DNA of 64,000 bases from DASSQJ01 sp963730165. GTDB lineage: Bacteria > Actinomycetota > Actinomycetes > Actinomycetales > Dermatophilaceae. This document shows, one piece after another, positions 39,850 to 49,322 of the stretch. Position numbers and translations under genes: made by a program. The notes beneath the pieces were generated by a model. It did not search any database and was not told the DNA's origin. It worked only from the letters and a program-made list of their open reading frames with translations. The stretch's first letter is position 1; each line of letters starts with the position of its first letter. The stretch is from the NCBI GenBank assembly GCA_963730165.1, contig CAVSQS010000001.1, positions 248,001-312,000 of the forward strand. Direction: 5' to 3'.

Positions 39850-40470
39850 CTAGCGCACAGGCCACGCCCCGGCGCCCTGCCTCACGACCTCGCCCGCGGG
39901 GTCGGTGGTGAAGTCGACCACCGTCGTCGGCTCGGTGCCGCACTCCCCCGAGTCCAGGACGACGTCGACGACGTGGTCGAGGGCCTCCTTCACCTGCCAG
40001 CCGTCGGTCATCGGGTCGGTCTGCCCGGGCAGGATCAGCGTCGACGACAGCAGCGGCTCCCCGAGCTCGGCGAGCAGTGCCCGCGTCACCGGGTGCTCGG
40101 GGATGCGCACCCCCACCGTGCGCTTCTTCGGGTGCAGCAGCCGGCGGGGCACCTCGTGGGTCGCCGGGAGGATGAAGGTGTAGGGCCCCGGTGTCGCTGC
40201 CTTCACGGCCCGGAACACGTGGTTGTCCACGTGGACGAGCTGACCCAGCTGGGCGAAGTCGCGGCACACCAGCGTGTAGTGGTGCCGGTCGTCGAGGCGC
40301 CGGATGTCGCGGATGCGGTCCTTGGCGCCCTGGTTGCCCATCATCGCCCCGAGGGCGTAGCCGGAGTCCGTGGGGTAGGCGATCAGGCCTCCCTCGCGCA
40401 GCACCTCGACGGTCTGCGCGACCGCTCGCGGCTGCGGGTCGACGGGGTGGACGTCGAGGTGGCGGGCCAT
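39850..40470 (-). CDS. yciO: YciO/Sua5-family threonylcarbamoyl-AMP synthase-like protein
   Basis: A 206-residue YrdC-fold protein: EVLREGGLIAYPTDSGYALGA, DRIRDIRRLDDRHHYTLVCRD, GPYTFILPATHEVPRRLLHP and KRTVGVRIPEHPVTRALLAELG. The HYTLVCRDF variant in place of the usual KRPL pattern points to the YciO branch rather than the tRNA-modifying TsaC/Sua5. The ATG at 40470 is 7 nt after TAGGGT on the - strand (40478-40483), giving the normal family length. Confidence 0.85.
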   Translation of the reverse strand: MARHLDVHPVDPQPRAVAQTVEVLREGGLIAYPTDSGYALGAMMGNQGAKDRIRDIRRLDDRHHYTLVCRDFAQLGQLVHVDNHVFRAVKAATPGPYTFILPATHEVPRRLLHPKKRTVGVRIPEHPVTRALLAELGEPLLSSTLILPGQTDPMTDGWQVKEALDHVVDVVLDSGECGTEPTTVVDFTTDPAGEVVRQGAGAWPVR

Positions 40471-40566
40471 GGACCCAACCCTAGGCCCGGAGGCCGACGG
40501 CGGCGAGGGCCCGCCCGGGTCGGCACTCCTCGGCGCCGGACGGCCGGGCACAGCCCCCGGAGGGGC

Positions 40567-41436
40567 TCACGCGGCGGGCGCCGGGCGAAGGCCCCGCGAC
40601 CACAGCTCCACGGTCTGCACCACCCAGAACGCCGCGAACAGGGTGATGAGGACGACCTCGACCCAGAACACGAGCGACGTCGAACCGGTGAGCAACGACA
40701 CCGCGACGGTGAGCGCGAGGGCGGCGAGCATCCCGCCCGCGATGCCGCGGTAGACGGCCACGTACCGCGACTCGCGGACCGGCATCGTCCCCTCGGCCAC
40801 CGTCCGCTGGACGTGCCGGGCGTTGACCCAGACGACGGCGACGAGGGCCAGGAACATCGGGACGGCGGCCACGGCGTGCGCGTGCTCGACGAAGGAATCG
40901 CGGGCGGCGTAGAACCAGACGGCACCGCCGGCCAGGACGACCGATGTCACCGCGATGCCCGCCCGGTCCCACGGCCCGAGCCTGCCGTCGGCGGCCTCCG
41001 AGCGGGCGAGCACGACGACCGCGCCTGCGACGACGAGACCGGCGACGAAGAGCGCCTGCATGTTGTTCGCGACACTGGCGCCGACGTCACCCAGCACCAG
41101 GGGTACCGAGCGGCACTCCCCCGCTTCGGGGGTCGGGACGAACGCGACGCCCGGCGCGAGCATGCCCGCGAAGTTGAGCAGGACGTCCTCGACCTCGGTG
41201 CTGCCCTTGAGCGCGATGAGGCACACCCCCATCGTCACGAGCACGCCGACGAAGACGGTCCGCACAGGCGTGTAGTAGTAGGCGCTGATCGACGGCTGGA
41301 GGCACGCGGGGCCCGTCGCCCACCACTCGATCGCCACCGCCGCGAAGAGCAGGACGACGAGGGAGGCGAGGGCGATCCGCAGGTACCGGTAGGTCTTGAC
41401 GGCGCCGAGGGCCGGGTCGGGCCGCACCGACGCCAC
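40567..41436 (-). CDS. Multi-pass membrane protein of unknown function
   Basis: A 289-residue protein with about seven predicted membrane segments, starting at YLRIALASLVVLLFAAVAIE. A conspicuous motif is SISAYYYTPVRTVFVGVLV near residue 50, followed by LIALKGSTEVEDVLLNFAG. I do not recognise a characterised family, although proteins with this SAYYYTPVR motif are common in actinobacteria. It starts 3 bp after an OsmC gene on the same strand and is probably co-transcribed with it. Confidence 0.8.
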   Translation of the reverse strand: MASVRPDPALGAVKTYRYLRIALASLVVLLFAAVAIEWWATGPACLQPSISAYYYTPVRTVFVGVLVTMGVCLIALKGSTEVEDVLLNFAGMLAPGVAFVPTPEAGECRSVPLVLGDVGASVANNMQALFVAGLVVAGAVVVLARSEAADGRLGPWDRAGIAVTSVVLAGGAVWFYAARDSFVEHAHAVAAVPMFLALVAVVWVNARHVQRTVAEGTMPVRESRYVAVYRGIAGGMLAALALTVAVSLLTGSTSLVFWVEVVLITLFAAFWVVQTVELWSRGLRPAPAA

Positions 41437-41439
41437 CGG

Positions 41440-41862
41440 TCAGTGGATCTCGAGGGTGATCGGGACGTTGCCCTTGAGGGCCTGGGACACCGGGCAGCCC
41501 TCCTTGGCGGCCTCGGCCTTCTCGCGGATGCCGTCGGCGTCCAGGCCCGGTACCTCGGCGTGGAGGACGAGCACCATCGCGGTGATCCCCGTGCCGGGGA
41601 CGAAGGTCGCGGTGGCAGTGACGTCGAGGGACGTCGGCGGGGTCCCACCCTTGGCCAGCTCGTTCGACAGCGCCATGGAGTAGCAGCTCGCGTGCGCCGC
41701 GGCGATGAGCTCCTCGGGGCTCGTCGTGCTGCCGTGCTCCTCCGCGCGGGCCTTCCAGGTGACGGTGAGCGGGCCGGCGGCGCCGGATTCCAGCGTCGTC
41801 GTCCCACCTCCGGAGAACAGGTCGCCCTCCCAGTGGGTGGAGGCGGTCGAGTCGAGTGCCAT
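41440..41862 (-). CDS. osmC: OsmC-family peroxiredoxin
   Basis: A 140-residue organic hydroperoxide reductase of the OsmC subfamily. The two redox Cys lie in AAAHASCYSMALSNELAKGG and AKEGCPVSQALKGNV, and STHWEGDLFSGGGTTTLESG is the N-terminal strand region. AGGAGG precedes the ATG, and TACCGT (41906-41901, - strand) is a possible -10 box. It would detoxify organic hydroperoxides in the cytoplasm using lipoylated or thiol partners. Confidence 0.92.
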   Translation of the reverse strand: MALDSTASTHWEGDLFSGGGTTTLESGAAGPLTVTWKARAEEHGSTTSPEELIAAAHASCYSMALSNELAKGGTPPTSLDVTATATFVPGTGITAMVLVLHAEVPGLDADGIREKAEAAKEGCPVSQALKGNVPITLEIH

Positions 41863-41931
41863 GGGGACCTCCTACGAGGCTCGGGTCGTGGTCACGGCCC
41901 ACGGTAGCCACCCACGCGTCCCGACGGGCGC

Positions 41932-42384
41932 TCAGGCTTCCTCGAGTGCGACCTTCACCGGCATCCCGCGGGTCACCGTCCGGGTCACCGTGCAGAGCCG
42001 GTCATGACTGCGTTCCATCGCGCTCGGCAGCCGGTCGCGGGCCCTGTCGCCGTCCTCGCCCGGGGGGAAGCGCACCCGGAAGGTGATGACGATGTCGTCG
42101 AGGTGGTTCCCGGTCTCGTCCTTGGTCTTCACGCCCTCGGCGACGAGCTCGTACACCTCCGGCTCGGCGAGCCGGCTCGTCATCCAGTCGACGTCGGAGC
42201 CGCCGCACGCCGCCATCGACGCGAGGAAGAGCTCGACCGGGGTGAAGTCCTCGGTCTCGCCGCCACCGCCGCAGCGGATGGTGCCACCGCGGCTGTTGCG
42301 GACCTCGTACATGCCCTTCTCGAGGCGCGTCAGCGAGACGCTCCGGTGACCGGTGCCGGTCCCGCCGATCTGCTCCTGGGTCAT
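41932..42384 (-). CDS. OsmC-family protein, second paralogue
   Basis: A 150-residue OsmC-fold protein with EDFTPVELFLASMAACGGSDVDWM as the first Cys region. The second redox Cys is in SHDRLCTVTRTVTRGMPVKV. The glycine-rich TIRCGGGGETEDF segment is unusual. It is closer to YhfA-like OsmC proteins than to Ohr. ATG 42384, overlapping the DUF1697 stop by 4 nt, is favoured over an ATG 12 nt upstream because GGGAGA lies just before it. Confidence 0.85.
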   Translation of the reverse strand: MTQEQIGGTGTGHRSVSLTRLEKGMYEVRNSRGGTIRCGGGGETEDFTPVELFLASMAACGGSDVDWMTSRLAEPEVYELVAEGVKTKDETGNHLDDIVITFRVRFPPGEDGDRARDRLPSAMERSHDRLCTVTRTVTRGMPVKVALEEA

Positions 42385-42923
42385 CGTTCTCCCCATCTGT
42401 CGTCGACCGCGCGGACGACGTCGAGTCCGCGCCAGGTCGTGGTGAGACCCGTGATCCGTTCGATCCGGGCGTTCGTGAGGGTGGACCTGTGGAAGTCCAC
42501 CGTGAGCTCCGCGAGGACGGCACGGGTGAGTGCGCGGGCCGCCTCGCCGTCCCGCTCCCAGGACGCGAACGTGCTCGCGGCGTCGTCGGGCACCTCGCCG
42601 TCGGCGACCGCGAGGTAGCGCTTCACCTCGCCGGGCAGCAGCCGGGGCACCGCGTCGGCCTCCTCGACGAGCGCGTGCAGCTCAGCCGGGGTGCGGACGA
42701 GGCACGGCACGTCGAACCCGGTCCACTCCCCCAGGACGGCAGCCATCTCCCGGGCCACGGCAGCGCCGGAGCGTCGCCGGCTCGAGACGCGGACGTTGCC
42801 CGACTGGATGTGCGTCTCGACGCCGCTGAACCCGGCGTCCTCGAGCACGGCGCGCAGGTCGGCCATCCGCACGACCCGTCCGCCGACGTTCACCGCCCGG
42901 AGGAAGGCGACGTAGCTCGGCAC
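42381..42923 (-). CDS. DUF1697 protein
   Basis: A 180-residue DUF1697 protein: YVAFLRAVNVGGRVVRMADL, GFSGVETHIQSGNVRVSS and IERITGLTTTWRGLDVV near the end match the family, whose function is unknown. It begins with GTG at 42923 and is translationally coupled to the second OsmC gene. The histidine phosphatase gene is divergent 29 bp away. Confidence 0.88.
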   Translation of the reverse strand: MPSYVAFLRAVNVGGRVVRMADLRAVLEDAGFSGVETHIQSGNVRVSSRRRSGAAVAREMAAVLGEWTGFDVPCLVRTPAELHALVEEADAVPRLLPGEVKRYLAVADGEVPDDAASTFASWERDGEAARALTRAVLAELTVDFHRSTLTNARIERITGLTTTWRGLDVVRAVDDRWGER

Positions 42924-42952
42924 GCCCCCATCCTCGCAAACCTCCTGACACC

Positions 42953-43567
42953 ATGGGCACCGTGTCCCCCACCCCCGCCGGCCGCCTCGTCCTCGTCCGC
43001 CACGGCGAGACCGAGTGGTCCGCGGCAGGGCGCCACACCGGCCGCACCGACGTGCCGCTCACGACACGGGGCGAGGAGCAGGCACGGGCACTGCGGCCCG
43101 CCCTCGTGCGCCACGACCTCGCCATGGTCCTCTCCTCGCCGTTGGAACGGGCCCGGCGCACGGCCGAGCTCGCCGGCCTGGAGCCCGAGCTCGACGACGA
43201 CCTGCTCGAGTGGGACTACGGAGGCTACGAGGGGATGTCGACGCCCGAGGTCAGGCGACGCCTCGGCGACCCCGACTGGACGGTGTTCGACGACGGCGTC
43301 GTACCCGGCGAGACGCCCGGCGAGACCGTCGAGGAGGTGGCCGCCCGCGCCTCGCGCGTCCTCGAGCGGGTCACCGAGCCGCTGCGGTCCGGTGACGTCG
43401 TCCTCGTGGCGCACGGTCACCTGCTGCGCATCCTGGCCGCCACCCGACTGCGCCAGCAACCACGGTTCGGGGCACACCTCCTCCTCCGGCCGGCGACCCT
43501 CTGCGTCCTCGCCGAGGAGCACGGGGTTCCCGCGGTGGACGCCTGGAACCTACCGCCGCAGGCCTAG
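42953..43567 (+). CDS. Histidine phosphatase (phosphoglycerate mutase-like)
   Basis: A 204-residue acid-type histidine phosphatase: VLVRHGETEWSAAGRHTGRTD with the catalytic His in RHGE, SSPLERARRTAELAG, DLLEWDYGGYEGMS, and the second His in VLVAHGHLLRILAA. Likely a broad-specificity phosphatase rather than glycolytic mutase, judging by the short length and the ETEWSAAGRHTGR variant. A GTG at 42962 is an alternative start. Its TAG stop overlaps the convergent ligase stop in the shared CTAG. Confidence 0.88.
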   Translation: MGTVSPTPAGRLVLVRHGETEWSAAGRHTGRTDVPLTTRGEEQARALRPALVRHDLAMVLSSPLERARRTAELAGLEPELDDDLLEWDYGGYEGMSTPEVRRRLGDPDWTVFDDGVVPGETPGETVEEVAARASRVLERVTEPLRSGDVVLVAHGHLLRILAATRLRQQPRFGAHLLLRPATLCVLAEEHGVPAVDAWNLPPQA

Positions 43568-45045
43568 GGCACCGGCCAGGTGTGCACCGGCAGGTTGTCG
43601 TCCATGTGCTCGCAGTATCGCGCGAGCATGCGTCGCAGCGCCTCCCGGCGCTCCAGGCCCTGACCCTCGAAGTGGCTCACCGCGCGGGTCTGCCACTCCG
43701 CGCCGTTCAGGCCCGTGGTGCACCGGCCTTCGATGACGCCGAGGTACCGTTCCCGGACGGCGTCGGAGACGCCCCACTGCCGCAGGCCCTCGTGGGCGAG
43801 CGGGAGCAGGTGCCGCAGGACGAGCTCGTCGGCGGAGACCTCACCGAATCCCGGCCAGTACAGGCGGGCCTCGATGCCGTCGCGGGAGGCCCGCCGGAAG
43901 TTCTCCTCGCAGGCTGCGAAGCTCATCTTGGTCCACACCGGCCGGTCGTCAGCGGCCAGGACCCGGACGGTGCCGTAGTAGAAGGCCGCGTTCGCGAGGA
44001 CGTCGACGATGGTCGGGCCGGCCGGCAGCACCCGGTTCTCGACACGCAGGTGGGGGGTGCCCCCGACGATGTCGTAGATGGGGCGGTTCCAGCGGTAGAT
44101 CGTGCCGTTGTGGAGGCGCAGCTCGGCGAGCTCGGGGGCGATGCCCGCCTCCAGCTTGGCCATCGGGTCCTCGTCGGTGACCTCGGCGAGCAATGTCGGG
44201 AAGTAGCGGACGTTCTCCTCGAACAGGTCGAAGATGGAGGTGATCCACCGCTCGCCGAAGAACACCCTCGGCCGCACGCCCTGGTTCTTCAGCTCGATCG
44301 GCCGGGTGTCCGTCGCCTGCTTGAACAGCTCGATCCGCGTCTCGGCGTGCAGACGGCGACCGAAGAAGAAGGGGCTGTTGGCCGCGAGGGCCACCTGCGG
44401 CGCGGAGAGGGCCTGGGCGGCGTTCCAGTGGGCGGCGAAGGACTGAGGGGCGACCTGGAGGTGCAGCTGGACCGACGTGCACGCCGACTCCGGCGCGATG
44501 GAGTCGCAGTACGTCGCCACCCGCTCACCCCCCGGCCCCTCCATGTCGAGGTAGATGTCCTCGCCCCGGGCGACGAAGATCGAGTCGTTGAGGGCGGTGT
44601 AGCGGTTGTTCCGGCTGATCCAGTCACCCTCGTAGTGCTCCGGCATGATCGTCGGGAGGATGCCGATGGCGACGATCTTCGATCCGACCTCCCGGGCCTT
44701 CCGGTCGGCGGCGTTGAGGCTCTCGCGCAGCTCGTGCTCCAGCTCGAGGGCCCCGTCACCAGGGAGCGGCCGCGGCGGCACGTTGAGCTCGATGTTGTAC
44801 TGCGCGAGCTCGGTCTGGTACCCCGGGTCGGCGATCGCCTCGAGCACCTGGGCGTTGTGGAAGTGCGGCTGCCGGTTCTCGTCGACGAGGTTGAGCTCGA
44901 TCTCCAGACCGGTCATCGGCCGGTCGAACTCGAAACTGCTCGTGTTGAGCATCCGTTCGAAGACGTCGAGGTTCTGACGCACCTTCTCGCGGTACCGCTG
45001 GCGCTGCTCGCGCGTGTAGCTCTGCGCGCTGACCTCGGCTCCCAT
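43564..45045 (-). CDS. Glutamate-cysteine ligase family 2 (GCS2) protein
   Basis: A 493-residue GCS2-family ATP-dependent carboxylate-amine ligase. MTGLEIELNLVDENRQPHFH is the N-terminal metal-binding strand, QYNIELNVPPRPLPGDG and SACTSVQLHLQVAPQSF follow, then ANSPFFFGRRLHAETRIELFKQ. Members make gamma-glutamylcysteine; in actinobacteria related EgtA feeds ergothioneine synthesis, but no egtB-E neighbours are present. ATG 45045 is followed by GAEVSAQSYTREQR. Confidence 0.82.
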   Translation of the reverse strand: MGAEVSAQSYTREQRQRYREKVRQNLDVFERMLNTSSFEFDRPMTGLEIELNLVDENRQPHFHNAQVLEAIADPGYQTELAQYNIELNVPPRPLPGDGALELEHELRESLNAADRKAREVGSKIVAIGILPTIMPEHYEGDWISRNNRYTALNDSIFVARGEDIYLDMEGPGGERVATYCDSIAPESACTSVQLHLQVAPQSFAAHWNAAQALSAPQVALAANSPFFFGRRLHAETRIELFKQATDTRPIELKNQGVRPRVFFGERWITSIFDLFEENVRYFPTLLAEVTDEDPMAKLEAGIAPELAELRLHNGTIYRWNRPIYDIVGGTPHLRVENRVLPAGPTIVDVLANAAFYYGTVRVLAADDRPVWTKMSFAACEENFRRASRDGIEARLYWPGFGEVSADELVLRHLLPLAHEGLRQWGVSDAVRERYLGVIEGRCTTGLNGAEWQTRAVSHFEGQGLERREALRRMLARYCEHMDDNLPVHTWPVP

Positions 45046-45137
45046 GACGACAACCAACCACATCGGGACCTGCGTGGAAACCCGCAGACGCGTTTCGGTC
45101 CACGGATGTGTCGGACCAGTCTCCTAGCGTTGACGGC

Positions 45138-46316
45138 GTGCGGCTGCTCCACACCTCCGACTGGCACCTGGGTCGCTCCTTCCACCAGGTCGGGCTGCTC
45201 GGCGCCCAGGCCGCTCACCTCGACCACCTCGTCGAGGTCGTGCGCGACGAGCAGGTCGACGCCGTGCTCGTCAGCGGTGACGTGTACGACCGGGCCCTGC
45301 CCTCCCCCGACACCGTCGCGCTTCTCTCCGAGACACTGGAGCGGCTCGTCGACGCGGGCACCCGGGTCGTGCTCTCCAGCGGAAACCACGACAGCGCCAT
45401 CCGGCTGGGCTTCGCCTCCGGCCTGCTCGAGCGCTCCGGTGTCCACATCCGCACCTCCATCGCCGACATCGGCCGCCCTGTCCTCGTCGGTGACGTGGCC
45501 ATCCACGCCCTGCCCTACCTCGAGCCCGCGCTCGTCGCAGACCCCCTGGGGGCCCCCGAGCGCACGCACACCGCGGTGATCGGCGCGGCGCTCGACCGGG
45601 TGCGGGCCCACGCCGCGGCCCGCGGCGGGCGCACGGTGGTCATGGCCCACGCCTTCGTGAGTGGCGGGGCGACGAGCGAGTCCGAGCGCGACATCTCCGT
45701 CGGCGGCGTCGCCGCCGTCCCCCCGGAGGTCTTCGACGGCGTCGACTACGCCGCGCTCGGGCACCTGCACGGCCGCCAGCAGGTGGCCGAGCGGGTGCGC
45801 TACAGCGGCTCGCCGGTGGCGATGTCGTTCAGCGAGTGGCGGCACACCAAGGGCGGCCTGCTCGTCGACCTCTCGGGGTCCGAGCCGGTGGTCGAGACCG
45901 TCGACGCGCCCGTCGACCGTCCGTTGGCGGTGCTCCGCGGCACCCTCGAGGACCTCCTCACCGACCCGCGCCACGCGGCCGCCCAGACCGCGTGGTGCCA
46001 GGTCACGCTCACCGACCCGGTCCGGCCGCTCGGCGCGATGGAGCGGGTCCGTCGACGCTTCCCCCGCACCCTCGACCTGCGCTTCGACCCGGAGGGCGCG
46101 AGCACGCCCCTGCGGCCCTACGCGGCACGGGTCGAGGCCCGCGACGAGGTCGACGTGTGCTGCGACTTCCTCGGCCACGTCCGCGGTGGGCGGGCGGCCG
46201 ACGACGACGAGCGGGCGCTCCTCGTCGAGGCGGTCGGCTCGGCACGCGTGCGCCGGGGCATCCTCGACGACGAGGGGGTCGCCACGGGGAGCGACGCCGG
46301 GGCGGGTGCCGCGTGA
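45138..46316 (+). CDS. sbcD: Exonuclease SbcCD subunit SbcD
   Basis: A 392-residue Mre11-like nuclease. Metal ligands appear in LLHTSDWHLGRSF, AVLVSGDVYDRALPS, VLSSGNHDSAIRLG, VVMAHAFVSGG and YAALGHLHGRQ. With SbcC it opens hairpins and trims double-strand ends. The GTG at 45138 is 7 nt after TAGCGT (45125-45130). It overlaps sbcC by 4 nt (GTGA). Confidence 0.95.
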   Translation: MRLLHTSDWHLGRSFHQVGLLGAQAAHLDHLVEVVRDEQVDAVLVSGDVYDRALPSPDTVALLSETLERLVDAGTRVVLSSGNHDSAIRLGFASGLLERSGVHIRTSIADIGRPVLVGDVAIHALPYLEPALVADPLGAPERTHTAVIGAALDRVRAHAAARGGRTVVMAHAFVSGGATSESERDISVGGVAAVPPEVFDGVDYAALGHLHGRQQVAERVRYSGSPVAMSFSEWRHTKGGLLVDLSGSEPVVETVDAPVDRPLAVLRGTLEDLLTDPRHAAAQTAWCQVTLTDPVRPLGAMERVRRRFPRTLDLRFDPEGASTPLRPYAARVEARDEVDVCCDFLGHVRGGRAADDDERALLVEAVGSARVRRGILDDEGVATGSDAGAGAA

Positions 46317-49300
46317 GGATCCACCGTCTCGAGGTGCAGGCCTTCGGGCCGTTCGCCGAGCGGGTCGTGCTCGACGTCGACGCACTGACCGCCGGCGGGC
46401 TCTTCCTCATCCACGGCCCCACCGGGTCGGGCAAGACGAGCCTGCTCGACGCCGTGTGCTTCGCGCTCTACGCGGATGTCCCCGGCGCGCGAGGGCGCGG
46501 TTCGCTCCGCAGCGACCACGCGCCGCCCGAGGTGCCCCCGCAGGTCCTCCTCGAGGTCACCGTCGGCGGGCGACGGCTGCGGCTGACCCGCTCCCCCGCC
46601 TGGCACCGGCCGAGGAAGCGCGGCGAGGGACTCACCCCGGTCCAGGCGGGCGTGGTCCTCGAGGAGCTCGGCGCCGACGGCTGGTCCACCCTGAGCACCC
46701 GTCACGACGAGGTGGCCGACGTCGTCAAGGACGTCCTCGGAATGGGGCTGTCGCAGTTCGCGAAGGTCGTGCTCCTGCCGCAGGGCGAGTTCGCCGCGTT
46801 CCTGCGCGCCACGCCCGAGGACCGGCGCGAGGTGCTCGAGCGGCTCTTCGACATCGGTGTCTACGGCGACGTCGAGCAGTGGCTCACCGAGCACCGCCGG
46901 GTCCTCGCGGCCGATCTCGACCGGGCCCGGAGCGGGCTCACCGCCGACCTCGCCAGGGTCGAGGACGTCCTGACCGACTCCGGCGTCGAGCCCGAACCCC
47001 CCGCCCTTCGCCTCGACCCCGACGCCGTCGACGTGCTGCCCGCCCGGCTCCAGGACGTCCAGCGCGAGCTCGACGCCGCGATGAGCCAGGCGATGGCCGT
47101 GGCCGACGCCGCGACGGGGGCCGAGCAGGTCGCCCAGGCCGCTCTCGCCGAGGGGCGCGCCCGCGCGGCCGACCGCGGGCGCGGGCTCGAGGCCCGGGGC
47201 CGTGTCGAGGTGCTCCTGGCCGAGGCGGACACCCACGCTGCTCGACGTCACGAGCTCGAGACCGCCGAGCGGGCGGCGACCGTGGCCGGGCACGTGCTCG
47301 CGTACGACCGAGCGGCCGCCGACCACGCCGCCACGCTCGAGCGCCTCTCCGAGCACCGTGCCGCGGTGGCCGCACTCGGGGCCGAGGTCCCCGACGACCC
47401 CGTGGGTGCTGCCGCCGAGGTCCACGAGCTCGACGAGGTCGCCTTCTCCCTCACCCGGCACACCGACCGCGCCCGTGAGCTCGCCGGCACCCTCACCGAC
47501 ACCGAGGAGCGCCTCGCCGCGACGAGGCGCGCCCGCGAGGAGACCGGCGTCGCCCTCGCCGAGGCCGACGCGCGGCTCGCCACGCGCTCGGAGGAGGTCG
47601 AGGCCCTCGCCGAGTCGGCCGCCCAGGTGAGCGAGCGCGCCCTGGTCGTCGACGCCGCTCGGGGCCGGGTCGGCCTGCTCGACGAGGCCGATGCCGACGC
47701 CGCCCGCCGGCATGAGCTGGCGCCGAGGCTCGTCACCGCGCGCGACCACGTCCTCTCCGCCCAGTCCGACCTCGTCCGGCTGCAGCAGCGGCGACTGGAC
47801 GGCATGGCCGTCCAGCTCGCCGGCGACCTCGTCGACGGCGGCGCCTGCCCGGTCTGCGGTGCCCTCGAGCACCCGCGGCCCGCGACCGGCACCGACCCGG
47901 TGTCCGACGACGACCTCGCCGTCGCCGAGTCGGCTCTCGCCGCCGCCCGGGCCACGCTCGTTCGGGTCGAGGCCGAGGACACCGCCCTCGGCGCGGCGGT
48001 CGAGACCCGCCTGTCCGCCCTCGGGGGCCTCGACCGGGCTGCCCTCGACCGCGCCGTCGAGGAGGCCGTGGCCGCGCACGCCGACGCGGTCGCGGCCGCC
48101 CACCGCCACGCCGAGGCACGGCAGGCGCTCGCCGACCTCGAGGCCGACGTCGGGCACCGCCGGGCCGAGGGCAGCAGGCTCGAGGCGCAGGCGGAGGCCC
48201 TGCTCGAGCGCCTGACCGAGCTCACGGCCGAGGCCGAGTCCGTGCACCGCCTCCTGTCCCGGGCCGTCGAGCTGCACTCCGGGTGCCGCTGCGGGTCGGG
48301 CGAGTCCGGCACCCACGCGCGGCTGGCCCGCGCACTCGACGGCCTGGCCCGAGCCGAGGAGGACGAGCGGGGTGCGCAGGTCCGTCTCGGTGCCGCCACC
48401 GCCGACCTCGAGGCGGCGCTCGTCGAGGTCGGCTTCGAGTGCGTGGCCGACGCCCGGGAGGCCCGACGTCCCGACCCCGAGCTCGAGGCGCTCCGCGAGG
48501 AGGTCACCCGGCACGTCCGCGACGCGGACACCTGCCGGGCCGTCCTCGAGGAGCCTTCTGTCGCGGCGGCGCTCGCGGACGACCCGCCCGACCTCGCCGC
48601 CCTGGAGACGGCGGCCGGCGAGGCTCGGCGCGAGGTCCTCGCCGCCTCGGCGACCCTCGATGCCGTCACGCGCGCGGTCCGGGCCATCGAGCGCCTGCGC
48701 CCCGGCATCGAGGCGGCCTGCGCGGGCCTGCGCGAGCTCACCGACCGGCACGTGCGGGTCCGCGAGCTCGCGGACGCGGTCGCCGGAACCGGTGGCGACA
48801 ACACCCTGAGGATGCGGCTGACGTCGTTCGTCCTCGCGGCCCGTCTCGAGAAGGTGGCGGCACTGGCCAACGAGCGCCTGCGCGTCATGGGCGCCGGCCG
48901 CTACCTCCTCGAGCACACCGACGACCGCGCCGCCCGGGGGGCGCGCTCCGGGCTCGGCCTACGGGTGCTCGACCAGTGGACGGGGCGCGCGCGCGAGACG
49001 AGCTCGCTCTCCGGAGGGGAGTCGTTCATGGCCAGCCTGGCCCTGGCCCTCGGCCTCGCCGACGCCGTCCGCGAGGAGTCCGGCGGACTCGACCTCGGCA
49101 CCCTCTTCGTCGACGAGGGGTTCGGCAGCCTCGACGAGGAGAGCCTCGAGCAGGTGCTCGGGGTCCTCGACGGACTGCGCGAGGGCGGACGAGCGGTCGG
49201 GGTCGTCAGCCACGTCGCCGACCTGCGTACCCGCATCCCCTACCAGGCGGTCGTGCACAAGAGCACCGCCGGTAGCACCGTCGAGGTGCGCACGCCCTCG

Positions 49301-49321
49301 GCCCGTGCGCCCGCCGCCTGA
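46313..49321 (+). CDS. sbcC: Exonuclease SbcCD subunit SbcC
   Basis: A 1002-residue Rad50-like ATPase. The N-terminal lobe has QAFGPFAERVVLDVDAL and Walker A GPTGSGKTSLLDAVCFALY. Two long coiled coils (Ala/Glu/Arg-rich) flank the zinc hook CPVC at residues 512-515. The C-terminal lobe has the signature SLSGGESFMASLALALG and Walker B GTLFVDEGFGSLDEESLEQ. Length and order are normal. It works with SbcD. It converges on gcvP, with the two stops only one base apart. Confidence 0.95.
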   Translation: MRIHRLEVQAFGPFAERVVLDVDALTAGGLFLIHGPTGSGKTSLLDAVCFALYADVPGARGRGSLRSDHAPPEVPPQVLLEVTVGGRRLRLTRSPAWHRPRKRGEGLTPVQAGVVLEELGADGWSTLSTRHDEVADVVKDVLGMGLSQFAKVVLLPQGEFAAFLRATPEDRREVLERLFDIGVYGDVEQWLTEHRRVLAADLDRARSGLTADLARVEDVLTDSGVEPEPPALRLDPDAVDVLPARLQDVQRELDAAMSQAMAVADAATGAEQVAQAALAEGRARAADRGRGLEARGRVEVLLAEADTHAARRHELETAERAATVAGHVLAYDRAAADHAATLERLSEHRAAVAALGAEVPDDPVGAAAEVHELDEVAFSLTRHTDRARELAGTLTDTEERLAATRRAREETGVALAEADARLATRSEEVEALAESAAQVSERALVVDAARGRVGLLDEADADAARRHELAPRLVTARDHVLSAQSDLVRLQQRRLDGMAVQLAGDLVDGGACPVCGALEHPRPATGTDPVSDDDLAVAESALAAARATLVRVEAEDTALGAAVETRLSALGGLDRAALDRAVEEAVAAHADAVAAAHRHAEARQALADLEADVGHRRAEGSRLEAQAEALLERLTELTAEAESVHRLLSRAVELHSGCRCGSGESGTHARLARALDGLARAEEDERGAQVRLGAATADLEAALVEVGFECVADAREARRPDPELEALREEVTRHVRDADTCRAVLEEPSVAAALADDPPDLAALETAAGEARREVLAASATLDAVTRAVRAIERLRPGIEAACAGLRELTDRHVRVRELADAVAGTGGDNTLRMRLTSFVLAARLEKVAALANERLRVMGAGRYLLEHTDDRAARGARSGLGLRVLDQWTGRARETSSLSGGESFMASLALALGLADAVREESGGLDLGTLFVDEGFGSLDEESLEQVLGVLDGLREGGRAVGVVSHVADLRTRIPYQAVVHKSTAGSTVEVRTPSARAPAA

Positions 49322-49322
49322 C

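Noticed and set aside
39094..41907. A + strand frame of 937 codons across yciO, the membrane protein and OsmC
   Set aside because: Low-complexity composition and no motifs; the - strand genes beneath it are well supported.
46118..48916. A - strand frame of over 900 codons inside sbcC
   Set aside because: It mirrors the repetitive GC-rich codons of the SbcC coiled coil; sbcC has every expected motif.
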